From assembly GCA_023052935.1 (NCBI GenBank), contig CM041292.1, positions 77,261,669 through 77,325,668 on the forward strand: DNA of 64,000 nucleotides, in the 5' to 3' direction. The notes under the pieces were generated by a model that was not told where the DNA came from, searched no databases, and saw only the letters and a list, made by a program, of their open reading frames with translations. This DNA comes from Piezodorus guildinii. Lineage: Eukaryota > Arthropoda > Insecta > Hemiptera > Pentatomidae. A program made the translations under genes and the position numbers. This document shows positions 32,907 to 44,255 of the stretch, in pieces (the first letter of the stretch is position 1; each line of letters begins with the position of its first letter).

Positions 32907-32942
32907 GCACAACGTTTCGGCTATTATACCATCTTCAGGTGC
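32907..32942 (-). ncRNA. Hammerhead-ribozyme-like motif 1 (PLE type)
   Basis: Minus strand 5' to 3': GCAC, core CTGAAGA (fits CUGANGA), T, a short stem-loop GGTATAATAGCC, core GAAA, C, GTT, then GTGC. GCAC and GTGC pair as stem I. The central AACGTT leaves only a two-pair stem III, the minimal form known from Penelope-like elements. All core residues of the consensus are present. Activity is inferred. Confidence 0.7.
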
Positions 32943-34479
32943 AAAAACAATTTTTTATCTGAAAGTACACAACTATAATTTCATAAATATGCTCTCAGAA
33001 CATAAAACATTTAAAAATGTATAAATTAAAAGTTGTTTAATTGAAATAAATTAGTAATATAAAATATAAATGTGAATAATAAATCTTATAAAATTATAAC
33101 CTATGATTAGATTAACGTTAAAATCATTTCTTTCTTTTTTAAATACACTAGTATAACGGCCTATAATTTTACATTAAATCTTGACCTTCACCTTTTATTA
33201 TTAACAATTATGTGTCAAAGCTGTTTTTAAATATTAATCGTTATGCTGTCTTGGAGTGAGCTTCAAGGCGCAGTCATTTTATATTCTGCAGAAGTGAGAA
33301 GAGCCATTTAGATAGGGTATATTTCGTTAAATGTAGTGTTTTCAGTTAAAATAAAGTAAAAAATAAATCATAATTAGTTATTAATTGATATTTAGAAGCT
33401 TTGATTTTTCCAGAATCTTCCAATAATATTCCATGAATAATTTGGTCGAAATAAATTAGATTAGATGATTTCATATCAATATATCTCGAGTGAAAATCAC
33501 CTTTGGTACAATTCGTAATCGTTTAAGGCTTCTGTTTGATGGTATTCTTATGCTGCTCGACACAAGGGGAAAAAAATCAACTACGAACACTTCCATAGTA
33601 TGAAGACCGTAAAGTTCCTAAAGTTTAAAGCGGTTAATTATGGATTAACGGTGACGACTTTAATTAAAGCGAAAACCGCCTAAGTGCGCTTTAAAAAAGG
33701 CGACCCCCTGAGCGGAGCTAAATAGCAATTAGAGAGAGCCTACTGATGAGCTGTTGCATGGCGGGGGTCGATACCGCTCGGCTCCCCCTCCTCTTGGTAA
33801 CGAGGTACTTGTTTAGGGTTTGTCACATCCTCGCGATCCTTTCCTAATAGGCAGCCTCGTCGGATTATAATTCACGGTTCAAGTGTTTCAAGCATTTAAT
33901 ATCACCTAACAGCTATTAAGGTAATAGGGCCTTAATTAATCCTATACGAGTTAATTATTTTATTCGGTACATTGAAGAAAATTAACTATTTGTTTGCATT
34001 TATCTTAATTTATGCATAGAATGAATCAAGACTAAGCCACGACATGTTTGACATTATTGAATAGGCTTACCTCTTTGCCTTTCTCCTTTCCCTCATTAGT
34101 CCAGTAAAATAAGGCTAAAATTTAAGGTTTGTGAGAATTAATTCGGACAAAGCTGGAAATCGTTTATGTACCTCTGAATGACCTTAAATAAAAATAATCT
34201 GAGTTTGCACCATCATAGGTGGTGAGCTTAAATTTTTAGAGCCGAAAAACCTCGAATTTTAGGCTGACGAAAATGTTATGATGACGATGTGAAGGAGGTA
34301 GATGAATGAAATGCCACCGCTAACCGCTATACTTCATCCCATACAAGACCCTTCATTCCGTCCCAGGAAATAACCCCCTCGTCTCTTCAATCACACCCCC
34401 AGAAGAAGAATATCCTTTTCAAATTATGGATATATATACTAAATCACTTCCCCAATGTACATTTTCATTTATGTATATT
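32943..34479. other. No gene recognised; GC island at about 33600-33860
   Basis: An AT-rich stretch, possibly PLE terminal-repeat remnants just right of the hammerhead motif. It is followed by a GC-richer island (AAAAGGCGACCCCCTGAGCG near 33696 to CGATCC near 33840) without coding character. Confidence 0.3.
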
Positions 34480-35513
34480 AAATTTTACTGCAGTTTAATT
34501 GTAGGTACCTTAGAGTCCTCTTTACCGCCGAACAATGTGAGGTGCTATCTTATAGAGCCCGACCCAAAGTTGTATATCCTGTACCAGCTGCCTTCTCCTT
34601 CTCCAGTCGATTCCTCTCTTCTCAAAGGCCTCCTTTACTCCTTACTCCCAGGCTTTTCTTGGTCTTCCTTGCGGTCTCCTCCCCTCCTCTCTAACCTCCA
34701 GTAGCCCTGGCTATTCTGTCCTCAGCCATTCGCGAGATGTGTCCGAACTATCTAAGCTGGTTCTCCTCGAAAACATCTTCCGCTGGACTCAGTTCCAGGT
34801 TCGCTCTTATTGTTGAGTTTCTCACTATAACCCTTCTTATTTTCCCCTCAATATTTCTTAGATTTCTTCCAATTCCATAGCTTGCATTTGACCCTTATGT
34901 TATGTAGTGAGGGTCCAAGACTCACTTGCTTATCTCAGAATAGGGAGGAATGTGTTTTTTAAGACTATCTTCTTAGTGGCCTTTGAAAGTTCCTTTTTGT
35001 CAAAAAAAAAAAAAAAAAAAAAAAAAACCTTCCCTAATGGAGTAAAAGCATCTTCCGGCCGTTTTCAACCTCACTCCGATGTCTCCGCTGATCCGACCGT
35101 AGTCATTGAGATGGGCCCCTCAGGCTTTTAAAGGCCGCAACCTGTTTCATGCGGATTCCATTCAGCCTGACGATTCGGTCCCTCCTTTTTCCGATCCTCA
35201 TAAATATAGTTTTGGAGATATTTATCGTCCTGAGTTTCTCTTGAAGGATCTTCAAATTAAACTGTAGGTTGCGAAAATTGTCCTTAAACAACACCATGTC
35301 GTCAGCAAACGCAAGGACTGTGTACTTGACACTCTGGAGGTTCCTATATCCGAGATGGTATGGTCTTATTTCCTGTTTTGCTCTCTTCAGGGCAGTATCC
35401 AACACTAGGATAAACAAGAGGGGACTAATGCTGCATCCTTATCTTATTCCTTGCTCTGTTAGGAATTCCCTTGATTTGCAACCCCACGTTCTAACCACAT
35501 TTCTCTGCACTTC
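34480..35513 (-). pseudogene. RTE-like reverse transcriptase relic (3' part)
   Basis: Minus-strand translation in order: GCSISPLLFILVLDTALKRA, VLAFADDMVLFKD (catalytic box FADD, about 35300), then across frameshifts RWFGHISRMA-like and EEGRPQGRPRKAW (about 34650-34700), the usual RTE-like C-terminus. A 27-bp A-run at 35001-35027 interrupts it. The upstream part lies beyond the Harbinger element, at 38877-38990 (ISSALEEYGVHIGLNKAILS). It is decayed and non-functional. Confidence 0.75.
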
Positions 35514-35720
35514 CTAGGCCCGGTTGCATCGACCGTGTTTAACTTTAATTTTACTAATCTGGATAAGTAAATCACGGGTTAGAAGAAATTCCAATGCACC
35601 AATCATAATTAGCCCTAACTCTATGTTAAGTGATGGTGTTAAGTTAATTCACCTTCCTACCTCGATTATCCGATGTCAATGTTACCTTTCTACTGTTACT
35701 TTAGCTTTCAAACTTGGTTT

Positions 35721-36337
35721 GTGTCAGTTTCAGTTTGTTTTTTTCTGAATATTTTCGTGATATTTATCCTAATACACCGAAGAAAAATGAACACAATATC
35801 TTCAGATGAATACTCAACATCAGATAAAGATATAATACAATTGGTAAATATACTTTCTAGGAACAAGCTGTACAAAGTAAGGAGGAATCCATTTGAAATT
35901 TACGATGATGTGGAATTCATAAGAAGGTACAGATTTCGAAAAGGAAAAGTGCTAAATATGATTGACAATTTTAATATTAATGATTTTGAATCATATCCTA
36001 CAAAAAGGAACATCCATAACACCTTCAAACCAGTTACTCTTTGAAACATTGTGTCAGTTTTAGTTTGTTTTTTTCTGAATATTTTCGTTACATTTATCCC
36101 AATACACCGAGGAAAAATGATCACAATCTCTTCAGATAAATATTCAACATCAGATGAAGATATAATGCAACTGATATATATATACTTCCTAGGAACAAGC
36201 TTTACAAAGTGAGGAGGAATCCCTTTGAAATTTAGGATGATGTGGAATTCATAAGAAGGTATAGATTTCAAAAAGAAACAGTGCTAAATATGATTGACAT
36301 TTTTAATATTAATGATTTTGCATCATATTCTACTTAA
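35721..36337. repeat. 330-bp tandem duplication in the Harbinger element
   Basis: GTGTCAGTTT begins both units, at 35721 and 36051, and similarity continues through the transposase N-terminus (NKLYKVRRNPFEI occurs in the first; the second has a stop within the same segment) to about 36337. The units differ at a few percent of positions, so the duplication is old or has decayed. Confidence 0.85.
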
Positions 36338-37121
36338 CCTCAAGAGGTATTATGCTACTAGTAGTTACCAGCAGGTTCTTAGCGACATCATTAATATTGA
36401 TAAATCTACAGTTTATAGAATTATTCCACGCATAACAGCATTAATAGCCAGGAAGTCAAGTGATTTAATTAAAATGTCCGTAACAGAAGTTGATAAAAAC
36501 AAAACAGTGTCAGATTTCTACAGGATAAAATGTTTTCTTTGAGTAATTGGTGCGATTTACTGCACTCATATTAAAATCCAGTCTCTAAGTGGAGCTAATA
36601 CAAAACTATTTTGAAATAGAAAAGGGTGGTTTTCATTAAATATACAAGTAGTGTGCGATGGGAACTTGAAAATCCTGACTCTGTGCATGACAGTTGGATT
36701 TTCAATTAAAGTGCATTACGAGTGAGATTTGAGTCAAGAGAATTTGGAGATTTTTGGCTTCTAGGAGATAGTAGTTATGGCTGCAAAACATATTTACTGA
36801 CACCAATTTTAAACCCAACAAATGCTGCTGAAGAAAAATCAATTGTCACACAAAAATCAAACAATCATTGAGAGAGTGTTCAGCTTTATGGAAAGAAGAT
36901 TTTCTTGCCTTGCCAATGGAATTCGAATGGATCCAAAAAAAGCCCTAAATATTATTGTAGCTGTAGCTGTCCTCCACAACATTTCAATAGAAACCCAGGA
37001 CATCTACAACGTACCAGGACCAGAAGATTACTTTCCTGATGTTGTTTCACCATCAGAAATTATATGTGAAAGTGATATAGCTTTTCACAGAGCACTTGTC
37101 GACACAAATTTTTCAAGATGA
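35787..37121 (+). pseudogene. Harbinger transposase (HARBI1-like), inactivated
   Basis: A DDE nuclease of the PIF/Harbinger family that cuts at the TIRs. Visible in order: VEFIRRYRFRKGKVLNMID (N-terminus, duplicated), RYYATSSYQQVLSDI with DKSTVYRII (helix-turn-helix-like, about 36350-36425), VIGAIYCTHIKIQSLSG (about 36545), RKGWFSLNIQVVCDGNLKIL, FWLLGDSSYGCKTYLLTPIL (about 36755) and TIIERVFSFMERRFSCL (about 36865), then a C-terminus at 37121. The first catalytic aspartate of the usual IDCTHI motif is tyrosine here, and the HDS segment with the second aspartate is lost. Several stops, frameshifts and a 330-bp tandem duplication disable the frame. Identification is firm; function is lost. Confidence 0.9.
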
Positions 37122-37339
37122 AAGGAAATGACATAATTTTGTATAAATTGCAATCTGTGTTATTAAATCAATTAACCTTTCCCTCTTTTGTTGTCAAGTG
37201 GTAATTTATTTGTTTATATTTATCAATAAAGTCTGATTTTTGTATTTTATTTACATATTTTATTCCCTCTAATTCAGTAAATTGATTAATAATAAAAATA
37301 GGTTAATTGGAAGAATGAAAAATGATAATAAATAATTTG

Positions 37340-38480
37340 TAGGTTTCTAAATCTTCCAAAAACAGTTTATTGCAATTAACTTTTAAACGAGCCAACATTT
37401 CGAGGGCCTTCCCCATCATCAGGACTCACTAAAATACATCAAAAAATTATCAATTAACATTATAAAATAACTTTTTAAATATTAACTAAAAACATTACCA
37501 AAAATATGCATAACAATGTTACAAAAAAATTATATTTACCCGAAATTCATTTAAAATTTAAAAAATTATCCATTTTTGATTAAAATTTTGTCAAAAATTT
37601 ATGTCATAAAATTGGTTTGTTTTTTAAATTAACACTAAGGAAAAAATACCCATTTAACTGACATATTCTTTGGCCCCTGATGAATTAGGGTCATACTATT
37701 TACTGTAGTAAGTATACACTGATTTATTATTAAATAAAGGTCACTAAGGTAAGGTTTACAAATTTTAATTTCCCAATTGTAGCAAGAACTGCTTGTGAGA
37801 GTTGTTTTCAATCTGTTTTATAATTTATGTTTTCTTTTATATTTTTGTTTATATATAGATTCGATTGTTTTTCTATATCCAATATTGTAGGTTTTTCAAA
37901 ATCAAAATTGTGATTAAGCTGAAGACTGTGTTGTGCAAAAGCTGTAGTGTTTATATTTTTACAATTATTGCTGTGTTGTTTGACTCTAGTTGTGATCTTT
38001 TTAGAGGTTTCTCCTATGTATATCTTATCACAATCTATACAATTTATTTTATAAATAACATTCAGTTTTTCGTGTGGTAAAATCTTTAATGTTTGATAAA
38101 TGATTACTTAGTTTATTATGGTTATATATTCCTAATTTTGTCTGTGGTGAATTAAATTCAACAAGCGTTCTCTTAATTTCTTTGGATAGATGAGGTATAA
38201 ATTGCATTTTTTGATAATGGTATATATTTCTATTTCTTCCACTTATCATGTCTATATTATTGATATTACCTATAATTGTTTTTTTATTATTTTCATTCTG
38301 GTAAAGATCTGTTACAGTTTTTTGTTTAGGTTTTACTATTTATTGTTCATATTGTCATCAATTTTTGGTTTATTATTGATCAATTTATTGTTATTAACGT
38401 TAAGGTTTTTTGTCCTGGGTTCATTTTTAATTTCATTGTACTTGATTTAATTTATTATTTTTTTCGAATACATCTAATAA
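37340..38480 (-). pseudogene. Penelope-like element fragment with GIY-YIG endonuclease
   Basis: The minus-strand translation gives a thumb-like region (FIPHLSKEIKRTLVEFNSPQ, LGIYNHNKLSNHLSNIKDFT, about 38090-38205). After a frameshift, VIYKINCIDCDKIYIGETSK follows (about 37990-38050), the first part of a GIY-YIG nuclease, then AFAQHSLQLNHNFDFEKPTI (about 37890-37945). This order (RT thumb, then CxxC linker with GIY-YIG) is that of Penelope-like retroelements. Only the 3' end is present, with one or more frameshifts; the 3' flank includes a hammerhead motif at 37389-37427. It lies inside the Harbinger element, antisense to its transposase. Confidence 0.82.
37389..37427 (-). ncRNA. Hammerhead-ribozyme-like motif 2 (PLE type)
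   Basis: Minus strand: GAGTC, core CTGATGA, T, GGGG-AAGGC-CCTC stem-loop, core GAAA, TGTT, then GGCTC. GAGTC and GGCTC pair as stem I, with G-U pairs. Located just downstream of the PLE coding remnant, where family members carry such motifs. Confidence 0.65.
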
Positions 38481-38876
38481 CATTTTATATACTATAGTTT
38501 TATTCCATTTAGATACTCATTGTCTGTCTGGTTTCACAATACAATCCAGCTTCCTTGATATTCAATAGATCTTAAAATGTTTCATTATTAATTCTCAACG
38601 GTCAACTAATTATATCCATTATTGTATTAATATATATTAATCGGCAGAGTAAAACAATCATTTCAATATAACCTAACTGTCTCTGTCTAGAAGGTTTGGA
38701 GTTGTTAAATACGTCACGAATATGATGACGTCCCGCGCTAATCCATGTTAACTAACTCGAATTAAAAATTTGTTGGTACAATTGAACAAAAACTTTAATC
38801 ATGATTAGCTTTTAACCCGGGTTAGTTAACAGCAAAAGTTAACTTTAACACAGGCTGTTGGTGCAACCGGGCCCTA

Positions 38877-38990
38877 GAGACTTAAGATGGCCTTATTAAG
38901 TCCTATGTGGACTCCATATTCTTCCAGTGCTGAAGAAATTTCTACTCTTTTCTAGACCCTATTGTTATTACTATTACTAATGTTCGTATC
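38877..38990 (-). pseudogene. RTE-like relic, part upstream of the Harbinger insertion
   Basis: The minus-strand translation reads EISSALEEYGVHIGLNKAIL, the segment that precedes the GCSISPLLF block in RTE-like RTs. Joined across the Harbinger element, the two parts are colinear. Confidence 0.6.
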
Positions 38991-39021
38991 GAAACAAAGT
39001 ATAACATATCTCAATAAATAT

Positions 39022-39053
<32 letters not shown>
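39022..39053. repeat. (TAA)n microsatellite
   Basis: About ten ATA/TAA units in a row. Confidence 0.95.
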
Positions 39054-39054
<1 letters not shown>

Positions 39055-39484
39055 TATATATAAGGTACAAATTAATATGGGTAAAGTTTACAACTTACTT
39101 AATTTTTTATAACAAATATAAAGCCTATTTTGCAATAATTATGTATCATTTTCTTCAGCTTATAATCAAAGTGTTATAAGTGATCTTATTCTTGCTACAA
39201 TGCAATGCAGGAAAACCGGATCATTAATTCCTCATATCAGAAGGACAAATCAGTGGCTTTAGAAGTATAATGTTTTGCTGAATAAGCCTGTTGATGAATA
39301 TGCCTGTTTTTATCACTAAAAAAATGATAGAAACCAAAAAGTAAAAAGGTTTATCATCCATCATTTTTACCACAAAGTTTGTTATACATACATATTTGAA
39401 TTTGGCGATCAACTTCTTGAGCGGGCATTAGAAGAAGAAAGTCAAAAGTGCTGTAGCTTTGTACTTATTCAGAATAAATATAGT

Positions 39485-40140
39485 TATGAGAAAGACCTAC
39501 TCGGTGTGGGCAAAGATATCAACATTCTAAGTTCTGAATGCTCAGCAATATATATCTTTCTCAATCATGATTGGAACATTGGGTCCTTAATGTGACTTAT
39601 TTCAGAACAGCTACCCATTTTTGATTTTAAATTACCTTGAAACGTAAACTTCCGAGGATTTTAAAGGATATTTTCATGGATTCTTAACCTAACCTATATC
39701 TCTACAACCCATAAAGGGTTGGACTCAGTGCATATGAAGATTTGTACTGTTTATATACCAACGACCGTACAATGAGGTGATTAGGTCTTGATCAGACTCA
39801 GCCACCAGTTTTTTTCCCCCATTTTGGGTACCCACTTTAAAAAGGTGGGTCTGCCCCAGGAGGTTCTCCATACTCTAGGGTCGCCCCCGGCTGAATTAAC
39901 AGAATAAATAGTATTCTGTTATAAACGGGATTCGAAGCCAGGACCCGAAGAACAGTAGACTAGCGCTCTATCCACACCCGCTCTCCTCGATTCTTAACAT
40001 AATTTATTATTGAAAATAATATGCATTCCTAGTAGAAATATTTCAAGAAATAAAAAGGAACTAATGAAATTTGATTTGAGATCTCTTGACATTCTGGTTT
40101 CCATGTTCTCGTACAGCTGTTCGTGGCTTTAGATTGATCT
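39485..40140 (+). repeat. Third, partial copy of the 41-47 kb inverted-duplication unit
   Basis: Shares AGAAAGACCTACTSGGTG, CTCAATCATGATTGGAA, TTGGGTCCTTAATGTG and AAATTACCTTGAAAC with 42405-42561. Further on it shares TTTATTATTGAAAATAA and TGGCTTTAGATTGATCT with 43670-44090. It is interrupted by SINE2. It shows the empty site of the Jockey-B insertion at 42561. Confidence 0.75.
39689..39988 (-). repeat. SINE2, copy b, with TSD
   Basis: On the minus strand the head is GGGTGTGGATAGAGCGCTAG (A box) and GGCTTCGAATCCCG (B box), then TTATTCTGTTAATTCAGCCG as in the copy at 6052-6313. The exact TSD GATTCTTAAC lies at 39679-39688 and 39989-39998. Confidence 0.9.
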
Positions 40141-40479
40141 TTTTTTTAACGTGCTCATTAGCAATTTATAAACTGATAACGATATTTTCGGATCCGTTAG
40201 AGAGGTTTGGGGTTTTGATAGATGCCACGTCAATACCGAAGATAGAAATAACGTTTAAACGCACAATACATAATTTACATAGTTTTAAACTGTCGAAAAG
40301 AATAGAATAACCGTGAATCCTCCCTGTACTTGAATCAAAAACGAAAATGATGGCAGGTGAATAGTCTTGTTAAGAGCTCGTTTTATTGAAAAGGATACTT
40401 CCAACCCTTTAATAGACTCAAAGCGATTTTTTTTTGCTATCTCCAAGTTCTGCCGAATATTCCTTTTGAAACTGAAACT

Positions 40480-40770
40480 TGCAGGTACACTCCAGTTATG
40501 TAGCCAATAATGGAAAGAATATCGGCAAGTGTACTCCACGTCGGGACTGATTACACTTGGCAGGCAGGCCGCGTGTGATGCCTGCAGTGAAGAGCGAACA
40601 TCCTGCCCGGACGAGAAGAGATATCCTCGACGAGGACTGATGGAGCATGACGTCCCCGGACGCACAAGTGTACCCTAGCGTAGTATCGCCCCCTCCGAAC
40701 GGCCCCCAAGTAGCCACTTGAGACCTAACGGCTCTATTCCCCCCTCGTAAGCGCTCTTATTTCCCACACC
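40480..40770. other. GC island, no gene recognised
   Basis: A GC-rich non-coding patch. It contains CAAGTG/CACTTG cores (CGGCAAGTGTACTCC near 40523, TACACTTGGCAGG near 40551, GCCACTTGAG near 40714), resembling NK2-type homeodomain sites. Regulatory function is a guess. Antisense ORFs here have no recognisable domain. Confidence 0.3.
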
Positions 40771-40977
40771 GCTGCCAAAATTGGACTAGACAGATCTATT
40801 GTCGTGTTTTTATTTTAAACCCTGTTGTATTCTCTTTTCTTTCATTTATTGCATCAATCGTTACTTATTACGTCATCAGTAGGGCTAGGATTCCTATTTA
40901 AATACATATGGATCCGGACTTCGATATCACCTTGAAACAACCCATAGTAAATGTTTTAAAGCAATCGTGATAAAAAG

Positions 40978-41705
40978 AAAACATTCCCATATCCAAGTAC
41001 GTCGCTGGAGGATGGGTATCACCCCTCACTCCTCTTTCTATACTTATTTGACAATAAAAAAAATTTAAACACATTTCAAAAATATATTTTTTCATTATTC
41101 AGTGAATTTTGCTGAATTTGTTGTCAGAATAAATGCATAGGTTAAAACATATCAGTAGTCTCATTATTTTTATCAGAATTAAGCCTCAATGTTTTTTTAA
41201 TCATATTGTAGGAAAAAAAAATTATGAATAAAAATGAATTAAAGGTGCTTACGCATACTAATCTCAATTTCAGCTAGTAAAAGATGAGTTTCAAATGTAT
41301 TATGCAATCTTTGTCGGAGATATAAATTGATTAATCAGGAAGTTGAATAGCTTTACGGATTCGAAAGTGCTTAAGATACCTATTAACATATGATGCTGTG
41401 GACCAGTACTTGTTTGGTAATGAAGATTTAGATCAATCTAAAGCCACGGTTAGCTGCATGATTCGTAAGGGTCAGCTCTTTCTATATGTGTAATGTCCTT
41501 ACGAAAACATGTTATCTTGTCCTAAAACCAGAGTATAAAGATATCTCCAATCAAATTCCATAAGTTCCTTTATATTCCTGAAATATTTCTACGGATCTAA
41601 AAAGTTGCTAGAAACGTTTATTTTCAATAATAAACTACTTTAAAAAATCCAGGAAAAAAAACAAATACCTCTATCCTTCAGAATTGTCGGAAGTTTACGT
41701 TTCAA
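40978..41705 (-). repeat. Left arm of a large inverted duplication
   Basis: Its reverse complement aligns with 43595-44255 joined to 46949-47200. Landmarks: CATTCCCATATCCAAGTACG at the outer end, a CTAGTAAAAGATGAG block near 41275, GATCAATCTAAAGCCACGGT near 41430 and CGGAAGTTTACGTTTCAA at the inner end. It lacks the LINE and SINE insertions of the right arm, so it shows the pre-insertion sequence. Class unknown, non-coding. Confidence 0.85.
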
Positions 41706-42404
41706 TACAAATATGGAAATAATTATGTAAAATTAGTGAAATATTCAAACAGTAAATAGCCTTCTAAAACAGTCTATACTATCATTTCTTTTATTAAAAT
41801 ACAAAAACGGTTTTATTTTAAACATAAAAAATACAAAAACAATCAAGATTTTTGAAAATAAATGCATTTTCAAACGTAAAAGTACGTCGATTGAGCCTTA
41901 GTATCGATTAAATGGAAGATTTAGATAAAACTAAATGATGAGAATACAAATAAGTTACTAAATCTATTTCGTAAAAAATGTTCTTTAGTAAGCTTTTGGA
42001 AAATCGTGATAACATCTTCAGATTTCGTCAGTTATCTCATATCAGAATGGTTTATCAATACAATTTTACAATTTTCTAGCCCCTTAGATGTTTGCTGAAT
42101 AGGAAGTTCGCAAGAGACCAGTCCACGGCTCTTTTTCACTTTCCTAATGGAGAGTAGAAGGCGACTAACATTATCTTTCGACATACAAAAGTCCTTGTCC
42201 TTGACTTTCGTTCGCGTGCTGGACAAGCCTCCTGTGGTGTACGGTCTGACAGGTCAGTTATAGCAGCCATTTTTACACGAAGCGTCGATGTCAATTCACC
42301 GATATCTGGTTATCGAGCCCTACCTGGTGACTAAGTTGAAATCCGAAAGACTCTACCCTTTTAGATGAATTCGTTGAACGAAGTTTTCTTATTCCATTCG
42401 GACA
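41706..42404. other. Spacer of the inverted duplication, no gene recognised
   Basis: No ORF with family resemblance; somewhat GC-richer at 42100-42350. Confidence 0.3.
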
Positions 42405-42560
42405 GAGAAAGACCTACTGGGTGAGGACTAAGATATCAATTTTTTAAGTGCTGATTGCGCAGCAATGCATGTAATTCTCAATCATGATTGGAAAATTGGG
42501 TCCTTAATGTGGATTATTTCAGAACCTCTACCCGTTTTTTTATTCTAAATTACCTTGAAA

Positions 42561-43594
42561 CTTCGCAATTTCCTTCCCCCTACATACTTCATTATCATCA
42601 AGTTCTACCTTACTGACAAATCCTTCAAAGTAAATAATAATAATTCCTATTCTTCCATTTTTAGTCAGTTTGCTGGTGTTCCTCAAGGCAGTATCCTAGG
42701 ACCTATTCTTTTCACAGTTTATACAGCTGAAATCCCATCCCATCTTAACACTTTCCTTTCTACCTATGTTGATGACACTTGTGTGTTATCAGTCAATACT
42801 GATCCAACTATAGCCTCTCAAACTCTCCAATCCCACATCAGAGACCTCGATGTATGGTGTCAGTATTGGAAAATTAAAGTAAATGCCAATAAATCCAACC
42901 AAATTACCTTTACACTTCGTCGTAAACCTCTGACATCCTTCCCTACTGTCTCCTTCAATTATACTCCTCTTGTCCTGGTTGAACAGATCCGATATCTAGG
43001 ACTGCACCTTGATAAACGTCTCACTTGGAACCCTTATACAAGACTGAAACGACAAGAAACTGCACGACGTTTTCGACTACTTCAACACTTACTAGACAAA
43101 CGTTCTAATCTTCCACTTAACTACAAAATACTCATCTACATGAATATCATAAGGCCGATATGGACTTAGGGGAGTAGAGCTTTGGGGCTCTACTAAACCA
43201 TCGAATTCTTTGCGTATCAAATCCCTACAATCCAAAATCCTTCGTAAAAACCTCAATGCTCCTTACTTTGTTAGGAATAAACTAATCTATTAATATCTTA
43301 ATGTTCCGTATATTGCTGATTTGGCCCGATCTAGACACCATTCCTTTCATGACAAACTCCATTCCAACCCTAATCCTCTAGTTTCAATCCTTTCTTCCTC
43401 TTCAATTCCTGACAATCCTCCGAGACGTCTAAGAAGGAGATGGCTCCTAGATTTTCCAGTTTAGAATACTTTTAAAAGTGCATCCATTGGGAAGCTTCTC
43501 TACATTTGTTTCATGCCTTTTTATATTTCTTTCCAATTTACTTGTTTTCCATTATACAGTTGTAAATTCCAATAAATAAATAAAATAAAAAATA
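42561..43594 (+). mobile_element. Jockey-B, 5'-truncated copy with TSD
   Basis: A 1034-bp fragment with RT C-terminus and 3'UTR. The open part (42555-43169) shows AGVPQGSILGPILFTVYTAE, a Y-V-D-D catalytic box (usual YADD with A to V), WKIKVNANKSNQITFTLRRK and LGLHLDKRLTWNPYTRLKRQ. A frame break follows IIRPIWT near 43165, after which ALGLY/ELWGS-like sequence continues in another frame to about 43465. TSDs are AAATTACCTTGAAA (42547-42560) and AAATTATCTTGAAA (43595-43608). The tail is AATAAATAAATAAAATAAA-like. Confidence 0.9.
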
Positions 43595-44255
43595 AAATTA
43601 TCTTGAAATGTTAATTTCTGACAATTTTGAAGGACAAAAGTATTTATTTTTTCCTGTTTTTTTTTAAATAGTTTATTATTGAAAATAAACGTTTCTAGCA
43701 ACTTTTTAGACCGTAGAAATATTTCCAGGAATATAAAGGAACTTATGAATGTTTTACTTCAAAGCTCAGAGTTGTTCAGTTCGGGGATAAAAAAAGTTGT
43801 TGTCACGTTGGGAAAAATGTGTAGAAAAAGAAGGTAAATACTTCGAATAAAATTATCTTGTTTTCATATCGTATTTTTAATAAAAATCCTTTACCTTAAA
43901 AACGGACATTTCATGTGACACAACCCTATATTTCTAGGAATATAAAGGAACTTATGAAATTTGATAGGAGATTTCTTGATACTCTGGTTTTAGGACAAGA
44001 TTACATGTTCTCGTAAGACATAACACATATAGAAAGAGCGGACCCTTACGAATCATGCAGCTAACCGTGGCTTTAGATTGATCTAATTAGCATTAACAAA
44101 CAAGTACTGTGGGTCCACAGCATCAGATGTTAATAGGTATCTTAAGCACTAACGAATCCGTAAAGCTATTCAAGTTCCTGATTAATCAACTCCGACGAGG
44201 ATTGCATAGCACATTTGAAACTCATCGTTTACTAGCTGAAGTTGAGTATGTGTAG

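Larger units (their letters stand above)
35517..38873. mobile_element. PIF/Harbinger transposon with imperfect TIRs and 3-bp TSD
   Basis: Ends in GGCCCGGTTGCA at both termini, with imperfect inverted repeats of about 65 bp (including TGTTTAACTTTAA-like and GGGTTAGAAG/GGGTTAAAAG blocks). CTA occurs at 35514-35516 and 38874-38876; Harbinger elements make 3-bp duplications. The left half encodes a decayed transposase; the right half is largely a Penelope fragment on the opposite strand. It sits inside an RTE relic whose coding sequence continues on both sides. Confidence 0.9.

Noticed and set aside
37865..38450. Hydrophobic plus-strand ORFs resembling membrane proteins
   Set aside because: They are antisense to the Penelope thumb and GIY-YIG coding remnant; hydrophobicity comes from AT-rich codons.
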